64,000 bases of DNA from Pestalotiopsis fici W106-1 (Eukaryota > Ascomycota > Sordariomycetes > Amphisphaeriales > Sporocadaceae): assembly GCF_000516985.1 (NCBI RefSeq), contig NW_006917103.1, positions 1,231,897-1,295,896 of the forward strand, written 5' to 3'. The notes below the pieces were generated by a model that saw nothing but the letters and a program-made list of their open reading frames with translations, had not been told where the DNA came from and made no database searches. Positions 36,635 to 48,571 of this stretch are shown one piece after another (within the stretch, counting starts at the first letter, position 1; each line of letters begins with the position of its first letter). The translations under genes and the position numbers were made by a program.

Positions 36635-38590
36635 TTTGAATTTTAGGAGTGGTAAAGTTTGAAAAACTCGTAGAGTATAGAATTGGGAAGAGGTGTTTGG
36701 TTCAAGGTGTGATGATTTGGATAAAGAACAAAGAAGGGTGATTGTTGTCAACTTGACTTCTTATATACACTCAAGAAGTGGCATTGAGTTTGAGCTCCCT
36801 CCAAGATCCAGATTTCCAGTGACGTTTAGCTTGCCCAGATCGACCCAGTCTTTTGACAAGGGCCCCCCGCATCCCACTTCGCCCACCGATGCGCCGCAGC
36901 TGACCCTGCTGCTTTGCTTGGGCGAGGGGCCAGACCAGTAACGTCATAGCGCCGCCAAAGGGAAAGACGGAATATTGATAGCGTACATTCGAGTACCTGA
37001 CAAGACTTTGGATCTTGGCTGCCTCGAATCAGTGACAAGCAGCTGCTGGTGCAAGAACAAACAAAGACAAGGTAAGATCAGGGCAGTTCTTAATGCGTCT
37101 TACGATAATGTAACGTCAAGGTCGAGTGAACCATTGTCCTGTTTTTTCACCCTTAGCAATGTCTATTTTAGCACTTTACCAAGTTCTTCCCCCCATTTAA
37201 ACGTTCTCTAACTGGTTCCGTGGAAGGAAGATGATCTGCCAACTGGCGTCATATTCGTTTTCATCTGCCGGGTTCTTTCTATGCATGTAGTGTATCGTAC
37301 GAGATATTCAAGGCATAGCACCCTTATCATGGAGAGACAAAAAGAGGTTTCCTTGTAGGCAGTGCCCTGATTAGAGTCTTATCGTCTATTCCTGGGCATT
37401 TGGCCAAAAACTTTCCGAACTTTAACTGCCGTCCAAGGGTCGTCTCATTCTAACTTTGTGTGTGCAATGGTGGCCAAGCAAGCATGTGACTTCTGCCGCG
37501 ATAGCTATGCAAGCTCGTCTACGCCAGTGTCCATTAGCCATAAGGTAGTACCACCTAGTGTACGCCGCTATTGAAACAGCCGGAAACCCCTCAAAGACAG
37601 TCAGAATTGAGCTGAACTCTCGACTCTTGGAGGCCTGATTGTGTGGGTTCTCGGAATTGAAGAGGGAGCCCGGCCGGTTCTTCCAAGTTTCTCGCTCTTC
37701 GCAACACTTCGCGAGATCCGTCTTCAACGGCAGCAGTCAGGTATGCTCACGATGGTGGCATGAAAGTCTATGCATCTCGGGTGAGAACCGGAATACCCCC
37801 GCCTGGAGCAGCGCCAGATCCCTGATCAGCTTCAGCTTCATTCCAAGGGTCTTATGCACCCTGATCAGGGTCCCCTCTACTTGATCACGACAAGAAAACC
37901 CTGGGGATTGAGGTGCATTTAGCTGGGGGACTTGGTACGGACTGTCACTGCTGACGTTGATATGTCCATCATTGCTACCTTTTACAAGTAATGCGTACTC
38001 CCTTCGGTAGTTATAGATAACTAGCAGTTCCATGGAATACGATGGCTTCGAAATACACCGCTCTTTTTTGTACACAACTCTCACTCACGGTCTTGGCGGG
38101 AATCCCGTACTTGTTATCTCAGGCCAACTGATTCATATGCAAGTCGAGCGTTACTGGTATTGAGAGCATCATGATCAGTTGCATGCTTGGTATCAGCCGG
38201 AACAGAGGTTTCTCTGCAAATCTCATGAACTGTTTGAACTTCTTTTTTTGTCTTGTATCAAGAGGATCGCTCTATAGACTATGCCCAATGCTGGGGTCTC
38301 GACCCGTCCCCACAGGCAGGCCGAGAAATAGTAGGACTTTTGACGGCACGATGCTATGCACGCGCTTATGCACGTACTGAAACGAGCCTGTCCCTTCTGC
38401 TCTATATGTTATGCGGAAAGGTATGTACTGGCCGAAACTCCTGGCTGCCTGGCCTTTCTCAAACGCCCTGCCCTGGAAAAAGTCATTTATGGTACACTTT
38501 TGTACATAACCAAACAAGCCGTCTGTGGCATGAGATGAAAATTCAACGCTTTACTTCCTGAACTCCGGACCACCATGGCTTGTTGTCCCT
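36635..38590. other. Intergenic, no gene seen
   Basis: About 2 kb with only short unsupported frames. The left end is the promoter of the small protein gene. The right end meets the 3' end of the GT90 gene. Confidence 0.5.
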
Positions 38591-40656
38591 TTATAACAAA
38601 TCCTCGACCCAGCCCATCTTCTCTCGCCTTTCATCGGACAAGCGGGCGTATTCGAGCAGCAGACGGAAGGTATATATCTGCATGTCTTCTTTTCTCAAGA
38701 CCTTCTCGGCCCATTGCTTGCCCTCAAGCGCAATCTTCTTTGCCTGGGCATCATGGCTTGGTGCCTTATCCTTGTAGCCAATAAAATACTCCATGATGGC
38801 ATAATAGTCGAGGAAACGATTGTCCATGGGGACAAAGTGCTTCCAAGCCACCAGTCTGCTGTCATGCCATTCCCGCCACAAGGTACTCTTGATTGGGAGA
38901 GAGGTGCTCCTGAGGAAGCCAAGGTACCGTCCGGAAAAGGAATTGCCGTCGATGTCGGGCAGGTACTTGAAATCGAATTGGAAGTTCATGCTCTGGCCTA
39001 GAACCAAGTCAAATTCAGAGTCGGTGTAGTAACAACGTCCACCTTTTTGCTGCAGACTCTTGTCGATTTTGTCATCGCAGGCCAGATCGGTGAGACCGAC
39101 ATTAGCAAAGTCCCAAACCCAATTGTCGAGGTCACCTTCCCGCTGGGCCGCAACCTGGTCAGTTCCAGTTGGCAGTGCAAAGTTTACTGGAGGTGCTGTA
39201 GCAGTTGCGGCCATGCTAAGCTTTGTGGCGTTATTCATAGCCGCAAACCGGTGTCGTTGAAAGCCTTTCCAGTTCTTTGCAGTGTTTCGCCCACCGGTAG
39301 CCACACCACGCCAGATAAGGTCACCGGCTTTGGTCTCCCAATCCGAGCCATGATAGCCGCCTCCGACGAATCTTTCTTCTTCGTTCCAGTACATTGGAGC
39401 TGGAAGTAGAATTTCATTGTTGGTGGCTAGCTTGCTACCGCCAAACATGGGAAACAGAACCTTGGTTGCCGATGTTGACAAGGGCTTGATGAAAATGCCC
39501 TCGAGGCCTTGGAGGTCCGGCTGATGGCAAAATTCCTTGGATAGTGTAGCATTGGACACAAAACCCTGATATTGATGGGGTGCCGCGTACGATGGCTGGA
39601 ATTCCGGTGTCTTGTCGAATGTTTTCTGCGGCTTTACGGTGCGCGCAAGGCTGTCTGGATGGCAGCCACGACGAGCGATGAGCCAGTAGGGTTCTAGTGT
39701 GACCAGAAAGATTAGCATCATCCCACGCTGTCTCAGACATTCCAACGGCGCTTACCAGTGCTCTCCCAGTGCTTCTTAATCGTGGAAGGCTTTTTGAATC
39801 CTTGTTTCACACTCGGCAGTGTATCAAACTCGCTGATAACTTGCTTTGGGGGCCAGAGACTGCGCGTCTTCTTTTCCTTCTCCATGTAGCCAGCGACATC
39901 CTCAAAGGGCACTACCAACCGGGGCTCGTCCATGGCATTGAGTGCAATGTCCATGTCCGGGAGGTATTTTTCAATGGTCTTGGTCATGTTGAGCCATATT
40001 TGCGTCCAGAACCAATCGCTCTTGGCGCTTGCGTTTCCGTTTCGGACGTTGATAGTCATCTCGTAGTCCCATGCTTCCTTGCGAATGGCGTTGGGGTCCA
40101 TGCCCCAAAAGGGGTTCAAGTCATGGTAAATTTGGTCCCAAAAGTCCTCCACCATGACGGCATTCCGCTCCGTGGCAAAGTTGTACCACTCCCTGAAGCC
40201 CGGGGGCGGATGCCTGCCCCGTCGCTTGCGGTATTCGGCGGCGGCGGCCTCGAGGGTATGCGATTCCTTGTCTAACATCTCCTTCATTGTGACATCCGCA
40301 ACCGTAATTAATGAGTCGATCGGATGTATGCTTGGCTTTGACGGTACGCCTTCAGAGGGCGCGTCATGATGGATTGGGTCGTATTCGATGGGTTTCTCGG
40401 CCTCAACTGCACCACCAGCTGCCTTGCCAGTATCGGCCTCGTGTGATGGACTCGGATCGTTGTTCTTGTCGGGCAGGTAGGGTGATTGTTGCTCTTGCAA
40501 CTTTGTTGAGTCACTGATGCTCGAGAGATGCGACGTCGACACATCTGTACCCGCCGAGGAAAGATAGTAGAGCAAACATATTAACACGGCGGCTGGAAAT
40601 ATGTAGCGAACGAGGTGTGAAGGTCGGCGAGGAGGAAAAGCGGGAGAGCGCATCAT
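38591..40656 (-). CDS. GT90 (CAP10-like) glycosyltransferase
   Basis: Two exons, 40656-39756 and 39693-38591, encode 667 residues. A type II anchor (YIFPAAVLICLLYYLS) lies near residues 18-33, so the enzyme domain faces the Golgi lumen. A Ser/Pro-rich stem follows. The catalytic part has MDIALNAMDEPRLVVP, IWRGVATGGRN, NWKGFQRHRF and KYLPDIDGNSFSGRYLGFLRSTSLPIKSTLWREW, matching Glyco_transf_90 (PF05686). Members include Cryptococcus CAP10-related proteins and xylosyltransferases acting on glycans. The sugar donor and acceptor here are not predictable. The C-terminus (YARLSDERREKMGWVEDLL) is typical of the fungal group. Confidence 0.9.
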
Positions 40657-43600
40657 GATGCAGAGACGACGACCTGCGGAGGGCGCCAGGACGTCGTCGA
40701 ATTCTGCAATTGAGGGCCTCGCTGTGCCGATGGGGTTGGTCTCGAAAGGAGCGTCGAGAGGTTGACCGGATTAGGAGGTACTAGCAGAGGAGTGGAAAGG
40801 GTGAGTGAGAAGCCGTTGGCCAGATCTATGAGATTCTGCGCGCGACCCTCATCGATTGACGCAGAACCTTAAACGGTTGACCGCAATTCAGGGCAGCAAT
40901 CAACCCCAGTCGGAATAAGCAAAATCTGGGGCGGGCCGATTGTTCTTCGTTTCTTCTCTCGGATGGCGAAAATAAGGACCTCTCTACCCTTTGTGCGAAA
41001 GAAAGAGGTTGTTGAAAACGACAAGGGAAAAAAAGAAATGCTCGCACTGCAACGGCAGACGACCAAAGGAGAAAGAAAAAATATGAGAATGAAGAAGAAA
41101 AAAGAAGTAAACGAGCAAAACGGTTTGTCGTTTGGGCGGACCAGGCGAGACTTTTTGGCTAAGTGAACAAGTCAGGTACGGAGGGTTGGATGAGTCGTGG
41201 ATATCATGCAACCAACGGCCCCCATCGATCCAATCTTCTCCTTCTTTGGCTGGTGCAGATGCTAAGTAAATGAGTGTGGGTGTGGTACAGGTACAGAGTA
41301 CGCGCTCAATATCCCGATGCCGCACCCTAGACAGACGTAAGACGGATGTAGAAGCACTGCAACCTGAAATAATAATTCCCGGCCTGGGCAAATCGAAATC
41401 AAATGGGCCAGGCTGATTTGGGATTGGACAAGTGACACTCTGTGTACGCAATATCGTTGTACTGGCAAAAGCGGGCAATGTCAATCCGAAGTGGTAGTTG
41501 AGGAGAACGGCAGACCTGTTGGTTTGTTGGCTGTGTTTGGTCGGCTTTGATACTATCTTTCTGTAGCACACTGGCCTCAAGCTAGCTGCACGTCCGACGG
41601 ATAGAATGTCAAGTTTTGGCTAAGGATGCGGGTTGCAGAAATGACAAGCGATGGAGTAGGTAGTACATAGATGCCTACTACATACCGAGTCCCGGGGGTT
41701 AAGGTGGAAAGGAAAGCGACGATACGAAAATGAATTGGCCGAAGCCGAAGATCTCTGCAAGCGAGAACAGACGAATGATAGTACCTAGATAAATAGCGTG
41801 CCGGACAGGAATAAGCTCAAGGCCAACTGAAATGAATGTGGAAGCCTCAAAATGGGGCAAACATGACGATGGCGACAAGGACCTGGGTAGCCGGGCAAGG
41901 ATCAAGACTTCCGTGTCCCCGAATACTTTGGAAGGACTGAGAGGCGTCAGAATCCTTCAGCTGGCCGGATTTAGGATGAACGAGTGTGCCAGTCGATAGG
42001 CAGGTCAAGGTAAGGTAGAGGCCAAAAGGTGAATTTGGTTGATAAGTTACCAGTACTACTACTACTACTACCAGTAAAAGAGATGGATGTGAAGGCAGAC
42101 AGTGGAAAGAACAGGGGATCGTCACATGTGCATGAAAGTCAACCAAAGTGTCGGCGTCTCGCCAAGACCTCTCTTCTTTCCCATTTGCACAGAGGGAAAC
42201 AAAATGGCAGAGAAAATCTGCAGAGCAGCAAGGTGGTGCAGTGACTGGCGACTGGGCACTCCCCAACCCCAAATCCACACACCCAACAAACCATGTTGTG
42301 CTTCCTCGTCCTTGTTCTCCTCCATTGACTTGACTGGAAATCCCCAAAACGCCCGCGTGCAAGAAGGGACAAGTTTTGCCTTTGGCAGAGACAATAAACG
42401 GGTGGCTCTCCAACCAACAACAGGGGCGCGCCGTTTCGGGGTGTCTTTGCCAATCTTCGGTGCTCAATGGGGGAGGCTTCGAGAGCGCTAACAAGAAGCC
42501 ACGCCCACGCCCCCCTGGCGCCCTCTTTGTTCTCTTGCGGGGCACCATTTTTTAACTTCGAGGGCCAGCAGAACAGGGCCAATTTGGTTAGTAGCTGGGG
42601 GGCATGGCCTAATTAGTGGGGTTCCCATATCCAACTCGGCGCTCGACTGCTCAAACTAACCCTGAATTACCAGCACGTTGGCGGCGTAGCAGCTCCTGTG
42701 TGTTCCTAGCCTTTACCTGTTTCAGATTGGAGAGATGCAAGCATTGGGGAGGGAATGAATACTAAGCAGGGAACCATTTCGATCATGCCAAGACTGCTGT
42801 CAGCTCAAGTCAGCGAGAAAGCTGAATTCACCTATGAACGAGCTCATCTACGCGCCTTACCGTGACCATGTACGTGATGACAATTCGAATCATATCCTGG
42901 ATGTTTTCGGTGTGTGGATGACCTACGCATGAGATGGGAACAAAATCCCGCTCCTTCAAAAGTGGCTATGGCCAACTCACACGTAATAAGAGTGTAGTGC
43001 TGGGCGAAACGACACCTGTTCGACTTTTGCTGGCCACCGAAGTCTTGTATACATGTGCCAATCAATCCTTTCGTTAGCATGAATCGCGAATGACGATGAA
43101 CAACACAGCCAGGCACGGGATGGCAGAATTTGGAGGATCAGCACAATTGAAGGAGTGAGGCTTTCTTGTGGATAGGTAATATCATGCTATCTACCTTGGA
43201 GCCCTATCTCCTAATCAGCAATGATCGTGGCTGATGTGTTTCACGAACAAGAAGATCTTTTTTCCCCCATCGACGATGCAGTGATGTCAACTCTATTCCG
43301 CTCATCCTGGTCGGCCGCCGTGCCCACTAGTAGTATATAATTAATTTTATAAAAACGACGCCTTCAAGATGTCAGTTACGGAAGCTTACCGAAAGGAAGA
43401 GCCCTTTCAGACTGCCCCTGCTTTCTGGACTCCTTCATCACGGTATGTCTAAGCGCGTGATGGACGTGAATGCAGGACAAGCAGCAGCACTCCGTAGGTA
43501 ATAAGTTGGTATCCATTTTCTTTTCTTTTACATGCTTTCTACATTACCTGGTTTTGCAATATATACAGCAAATTTCCTTGCGCTATATTCTTGTTCTTGC

Positions 43601-44899
43601 TAGCTTTTCCTTTCCAAAAGACATCATCTTGACTTCAAGCAACAAGCTACGCACCTGACCATTGTGTCGTGCTCTCTCCACAGATCCCAAACAAAGACCC
43701 CCTATTCGCGGCACCCACATGGAATGTCACCGGTACTCCGGGAGCGGGAAGGACGCTAGGAATTGGATGCAATCACTTTAGTCGAACGGCGAGCCACCCC
43801 CGGGCGACGGCGCGCAACACTTCTAGGGTTTGCATAAAGACTACGGAGAGTCGCCAGATCTTTGGAGAAACAAATAAATAGGTATCTCAACCGCTGCCTC
43901 AGTATAGCATTGCAATCATCATGATACTGGTACGTATATCGCGCGTGCCCCGGACTATAAATCTGCGCTGCTGTCGAACACGCATAACATGAAGGGGACC
44001 GTGGTGTTTGTTCTAAATGACCCATTGACAATAGTGTACGGAAATTAGGCTAGCTAATAAGTTAGTGAGCCGCCCCCCGGATTTTCTTTTCTTTTCTTCG
44101 TCTTGGAGGTATTGAGAAAACAAATCTTAGACATGTCTCACCACCAATCTTGTCTCACAGCGGGCCGCACTGAAATCTGTCTTGGGAGGTTGGTTTCCGT
44201 GAATAAGTCGCGTCGTCCCCAATGATCAGGGTCAGACAATATTACGCCTCTCTTTCTCATTCCGGCCTGCGGCTCTACACGCAAGTGCTACGATAAAACG
44301 CGGGTAGGCTTCAAGTTCTTGGTTTCGAGTCTCCATACTTTGTTAAATCAAATAATTGCTGCAATGGGACGAAAATTCGAAATTTGTTTGAAATAACAGG
44401 ATAAAAACGCCCCATGATCTTCGTGGTGCGTGCCCCTGTGGTAACGAGAAGCATGCTGGATGCGCAATTGGCATCATCTTTGGGAGAAAAGCTTGTTTGG
44501 ATCTTCATCCCAACTTTCTCTTTTGCTATACATAGCACATAAGCTGTGACGGTTTGCTACCCTCTAGGCACCGGAAGCCCACATTTCAGATACCCGAGTT
44601 CGAGCATGGGAGCGAGATTCAAATTCACGGATTGACAGATGCCGAAAGCTTTGCGGAACGGACCTCAAGCCTGTTTACTAACATGCAAGTCTGGTGGATT
44701 TGACAATTTCATCCATATAACTTGAGAGTGGAAGACACCGTATTCTCGTTGATAAAATTGTTGTTCCAGTACAAGTATCAAAACGGCTGGTCATGGAGTA
44801 CATTAGTAGTATGCTTGTAGAATGGAATGTATATTATCATAGCTGTCACAAGTCGCGACATATTAACACACAGCAGTTGTCTTTCTCGAGACCACCGAC
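40657..44899. other. Gene-poor 4.2-kb stretch
   Basis: The longest frame, 41847-42548 on the minus strand, is low-complexity and not called. A CTA microsatellite lies at about 42054-42072. The left end is the GT90 promoter, A/G-rich on the plus strand. One weak small gene model at 43369-43759 is listed separately. Confidence 0.5.
43369..43759 (+). CDS. Possible 49-residue small protein (weak model)
   Basis: Two exons, 43369-43442 and 43684-43759, would encode MSVTEAYRKEEPFQTAPAF and onward for 49 residues. The support is a GTATGT donor, a CTCCACAG acceptor, matching phase and a TATAAAA-like motif about 20 bases upstream of the ATG. No domain is known and the intron (241 nt) is longer than most here, so this may be spurious. 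Confidence 0.25.
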
Positions 44900-46732
44900 T
44901 CACCTCGTGTGCATCGCATCGTCGTCTTCAGTATAATCTAGAGATCGAGCAACCAAATCTACAAAATCTGGTCGCAGTGGCCACTGGCACCACTGTTCCA
45001 AGACCTCTTCCCACTGTTTTGCACTGAGTGATCTAACCGCCAACTCCAAGCCCTTCGCATCAACGTTGACACCGCCTTGCTTTGGATCAGTGAGACTGGG
45101 GCATCGCGGCACGATCCAATCACTTGCACCAGGCCAGACCGTATCAAGAGCCCTTTTCAAATCAGCTCTTGGTTCAGCCCAGAGTGCCTTTTCCATAAGC
45201 TCAAAGCTCTCCCCAGTCCGATTGGAGCCGAAACCAATGTCGCGAATGCGGTGGTGTACCGGTCGGGGTGAGATATCGAGTAAAGATGCTTCAATATTCG
45301 GGAATATCTCATCTACGGCTCCGAGGAGAGGTTCATAAGAACGGCGGTCCCAGAGAAGCACGGGTTCAGCCTGTTGCCAGAGGTGCAGATTGTCCCTGTG
45401 AGTCGTGAACTCGGACTTGCTGGTTATTGGTAACCTCTCATATTCTGTGCTAAGCACCTGCTCTTGGGCTCGAATTTCCTCTTCACTCATATCCCCCCTG
45501 GTCTTGGCGGCGCTCAGCTCCTTTCCGCGTTGGAGCAGATCATGATACTGCTCAGCCTTCTTGAGGGTGCTGTTGTTGCGCCACATCTTTGACTTGAGGG
45601 AGTCAAAGTCCCTGGTACCACTCCGAGGATTCAATGCCTTGAGTTCCTCTAGATCTTTCATGTACGCTCTGTCCCAGACGGGTGGGACTGTGCCCGGAAC
45701 CGGAAGTTTGTCAAGATTCTTCAAATCCTTTTGTGCTTGCAAATATGTATCCGTTTCTCTGCCTCTTGGTACCTTAAGACCGGCGTCTTGCATCCTCTGT
45801 AGTGTAGCGACTGCGCTCGCGCGATCTATAAGAGTGTCCCGAGTGAAAGCGAAATGATCAGGACTATTCCAGCCAACGACCTCATTGATGCTATGACAGA
45901 GAAGCTCGGCATCCGATGCTGTGCGCTTGCGTTTCTGCATTAAGCGCGGCAGCAGGTTGGTCTTGTCCTCGCGGCGCACCCAAACGAGCATCCGGACTTG
46001 TCCATATTTGTGAAAGAGACTCGACGTCTTGATAGAGTCCATGAATTGGTGTAGTAGGAGCGTCGCTATCGAATCAAATGCCTGGAATTTCTTTCTTGGG
46101 TGATATGTGAAATTTACATTAACAAGAAGTGTATCGTTGGGCGCATTGGATCCAGCATCGTCTCTCTTGAGTGGCTTTTGGTGTGGGAGATATTGCGGGC
46201 TGAGAACAGAGTTGAGTTCCTTCCATATAATGCCAGACTTTGGTATGAGCGATGTGCCCTCTTTGTCTAGGAGCGGCTGCAGAAATTCGCGGTAGAGCTC
46301 TGCATCGGGTTCCATTAGGATGTGAGATCGCGGCTCTAAGAATTCGTTCAACTTGCGACTCCATAACCCGGCGCCTGGATTGATGTCGATCAGGTCACAG
46401 CCCTTGTGTTTCTCCAACGATTTTCCAATATAACTCAAAATGTCGTCGCATAGTTTTTCGCCGACTATGTTGACTCTAGTCTTATCTCCAGTGAAGGGTG
46501 GCGGTCCGGTAGCCAGGTCGGCTTTTTTCTTCCCGGCATATCTCGTTACCCATACTCTGGTATCTCTTAGCTGCTCAGCTACCGGGCCCTTTACTTGCAG
46601 ATGGTAGGATTCGAGTCTGTTGTTTGTTTTTTGTACATAGGAACGCTTATTTATGGCATGCCTATTTGCGACGAGTCGGAGGCAGGTCCGCGGAGTGGAA
46701 AGATGCAAAGGAACGACTCGAGTCGGAAGCAT
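44900..46732 (-). CDS. Mitochondrial transcription factor Mtf1-like protein
   Basis: A single exon of 610 residues. The N-terminus (MLPTRVVPLHLSTPRTCLRL) is basic and hydroxylated, like a mitochondrial presequence. LIDINPGAGLWSRKLNEFL followed by HILMEPD is the degenerate S-adenosylmethionine fold of the rRNA adenine dimethyltransferase family as seen in fungal Mtf1-type factors. LLVNVNFTYHPRKK and a C-terminal helical extension follow. In yeast, Mtf1 works with the mitochondrial RNA polymerase in promoter opening. Near the end, the last codons overlap a GTGAGT donor. An alternative acceptor at about 44848 would replace the terminal arginine and stop with about 13 residues, so the C-terminus is not certain. 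Confidence 0.82.
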   Translation of the reverse strand: MLPTRVVPLHLSTPRTCLRLVANRHAINKRSYVQKTNNRLESYHLQVKGPVAEQLRDTRVWVTRYAGKKKADLATGPPPFTGDKTRVNIVGEKLCDDILSYIGKSLEKHKGCDLIDINPGAGLWSRKLNEFLEPRSHILMEPDAELYREFLQPLLDKEGTSLIPKSGIIWKELNSVLSPQYLPHQKPLKRDDAGSNAPNDTLLVNVNFTYHPRKKFQAFDSIATLLLHQFMDSIKTSSLFHKYGQVRMLVWVRREDKTNLLPRLMQKRKRTASDAELLCHSINEVVGWNSPDHFAFTRDTLIDRASAVATLQRMQDAGLKVPRGRETDTYLQAQKDLKNLDKLPVPGTVPPVWDRAYMKDLEELKALNPRSGTRDFDSLKSKMWRNNSTLKKAEQYHDLLQRGKELSAAKTRGDMSEEEIRAQEQVLSTEYERLPITSKSEFTTHRDNLHLWQQAEPVLLWDRRSYEPLLGAVDEIFPNIEASLLDISPRPVHHRIRDIGFGSNRTGESFELMEKALWAEPRADLKRALDTVWPGASDWIVPRCPSLTDPKQGGVNVDAKGLELAVRSLSAKQWEEVLEQWCQWPLRPDFVDLVARSLDYTEDDDAMHTR

Positions 46733-47785
46733 TGGCGGTGGTGATGTGACGAGTGAGACGCGGCAAGACCCTGGTAGGTCTTCACAGCATCCAAAGAGAG
46801 AGAAAAGGAGAAAAGAAATGAAATGACGGGGTATCTTGAGAGGAAAAGTCTAATGGGTATGGTATCTAAAGAAGTACGGCAATGGACAGACGTTAAAGAT
46901 GCCATGGGTATCAGTTTGCAGGTTTTTCGATGTCCTCGTTGCTGCAACAGGCCGGAACTTTTTTTTCTGCCTCCTTCTACCGCCCCAATTGGCCCTGCCA
47001 AATGACGAAACGTCAACTCGTAGCCCCCCAGATTTTGAGCATGGGCCGTTCCCGAGGTCTACAAGGGTTTTTTTTTTTTTTTTTTGAAGGCCTGGGCTGA
47101 TCTCCAGGGGCTCACCTATGTACACTAGGTCTGGTGGGGAGATCAAATGAGGTACGTACTGGTCATTTACGTACACTCATGCCAACATGCTGCATCGGTT
47201 GTGCAGTATTTAAGGCTGCATGGCTTTGCAGTGAACTAGAGGTAGGTATTCGTTGAGTCTGAAAAGGGATGCATACCTAGGCATGTGCTTTGCACTTCTT
47301 ATATCAAGTGTCATCTCGGTGTGCATTTAATTTGTCACAAATGGCACCTGCCTTCATTGTATTTGGGCGTGTCAAGATTGATCTGCCATCGACCTTGAAA
47401 TGCTCAGTCACTCATATGTCCCTGGTGCAAGGCTTGCAAGGGGTGAGCACTTGGTGTTCGTGCGCATGTACGTACATCGTCCGCCCACTTCTAGCGGGCC
47501 GCACTTCGCTAAGTCGCCTAGGTTAGGTTAGCAGTGGTTGGCGGGTTTGCTGAGATCGGAACCGCGCCAACGTCGCGTTACCACTACTACTACGTACAGG
47601 CTCCAGAGTTGTAGATATCGCCATATATTGATAATACTTACGACGGGTCCTCCAGCGATTCGTACCAGTTTCTGTCTCCTGTGAAAAGTCGCGGTATTCC
47701 CTTCAGAGTCGCAAAACCTCTGTTAGAGATCGGGCTCCAGCACGGCAGGATTTGGGTCTCCTATCGATCCACAGTAGTCTTCATT
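46733..47785. other. Intergenic between the Mtf1-like and Avo2-like genes
   Basis: Divergent promoters. A run of 18 T lies at 47068-47085. No gene seen. Confidence 0.5.
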
Positions 47786-48571
47786 ATGTACGCCCTTTTT
47801 TCTTGTTAATCTTGTCAACAAGACAATTGTATAGCAAATCACTGACTGATATCTTTTTTTCTTAGGCTTGAACCATCCCAACGAATTAGAAGGGCAGTTC
47901 ATGCAAACGACTCCCTCCTCGTCCAACGCATCCTCAAATCCCACCCACAGCTCATACACAATCCCGACATCACCCCCGGTGGCCTTTCCGACTCGAACCT
48001 ACACCTCGCCGCGAAGCTCGGTCACTTGGACATTTGCAAGATCCTGGTTGCCAATGGACACGAAGATCCAGTGCCTGCATTGAATGAGCACCATCAAACG
48101 GCTCTCATGCTAGCGGCAGGGGCTGGACACACAGAGGTAGTCCACTTCTTGTGCGAGAACGACCCTTCTTGCATACAGCGCCGAGATATCCGCGGACGGG
48201 ATGCAGTTATGGAGGCCAGTTTGGGTGGGCACGACACCGTTCTTCAACTTCTCCTTACCTTTGCACCTGGTGGTGCAACTGCTGCCGTGCAGTCTTCGGA
48301 CCGAGACGGCAATACGGCGCTCCACTTTGCCAGCAGCAATGGGAACCTTCTAGTCCTACGCACACTGCTTGCTGCGGGCGCTGATGCCGAGAAGAGGAAC
48401 ATCTGGAGCTGGAAAGCCGTTGCATACAGTGCAACTGTACAGGCCGAAGTCTACCTGAAGAACCTCGTGGGCGATATCGAGAAGAGGAGACGTGCTAAGA
48501 GCGATGGCGATGAGTCCAGGAAAGGTGCTGCAGTTCGTATTGTCGAGCATGATGCTTCTCCGAGCGGCTGA
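47786..48571 (+). CDS. Ankyrin-repeat protein, Avo2-like TORC2 subunit
   Basis: The start codon is split: AT at 47786-47787 and G at 47866, across a 78-nt intron (donor GTACGC, acceptor TTCTTAG). The spliced frame is 236 codons, 235 residues. It begins MLEPSQRIRRAVHANDSLLV, which matches the start of yeast Avo2 in pattern. Ankyrin units follow, visible as DSNLHLAAKLGHLDICKILV, QTALMLAAGAGHTEVVHFL, RDAVMEASLGGHDTVLQLLL and GNTALHFASSNGNLLVLRTLL, then NIWSWKAVAYSATVQAEVYL. Avo2 is a peripheral subunit of TOR complex 2 at the plasma membrane. Without splicing, the first ATG reads into a stop after seven codons, and no other ATG precedes the conserved start. Orthology is inferred from pattern, not from a search. 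Confidence 0.85.

Noticed and set aside
41847..42548. Minus-strand open frame of 233 codons
   Set aside because: Low-complexity translation including a valine run from a CTA microsatellite, with no domain-like segment and poor codon character.
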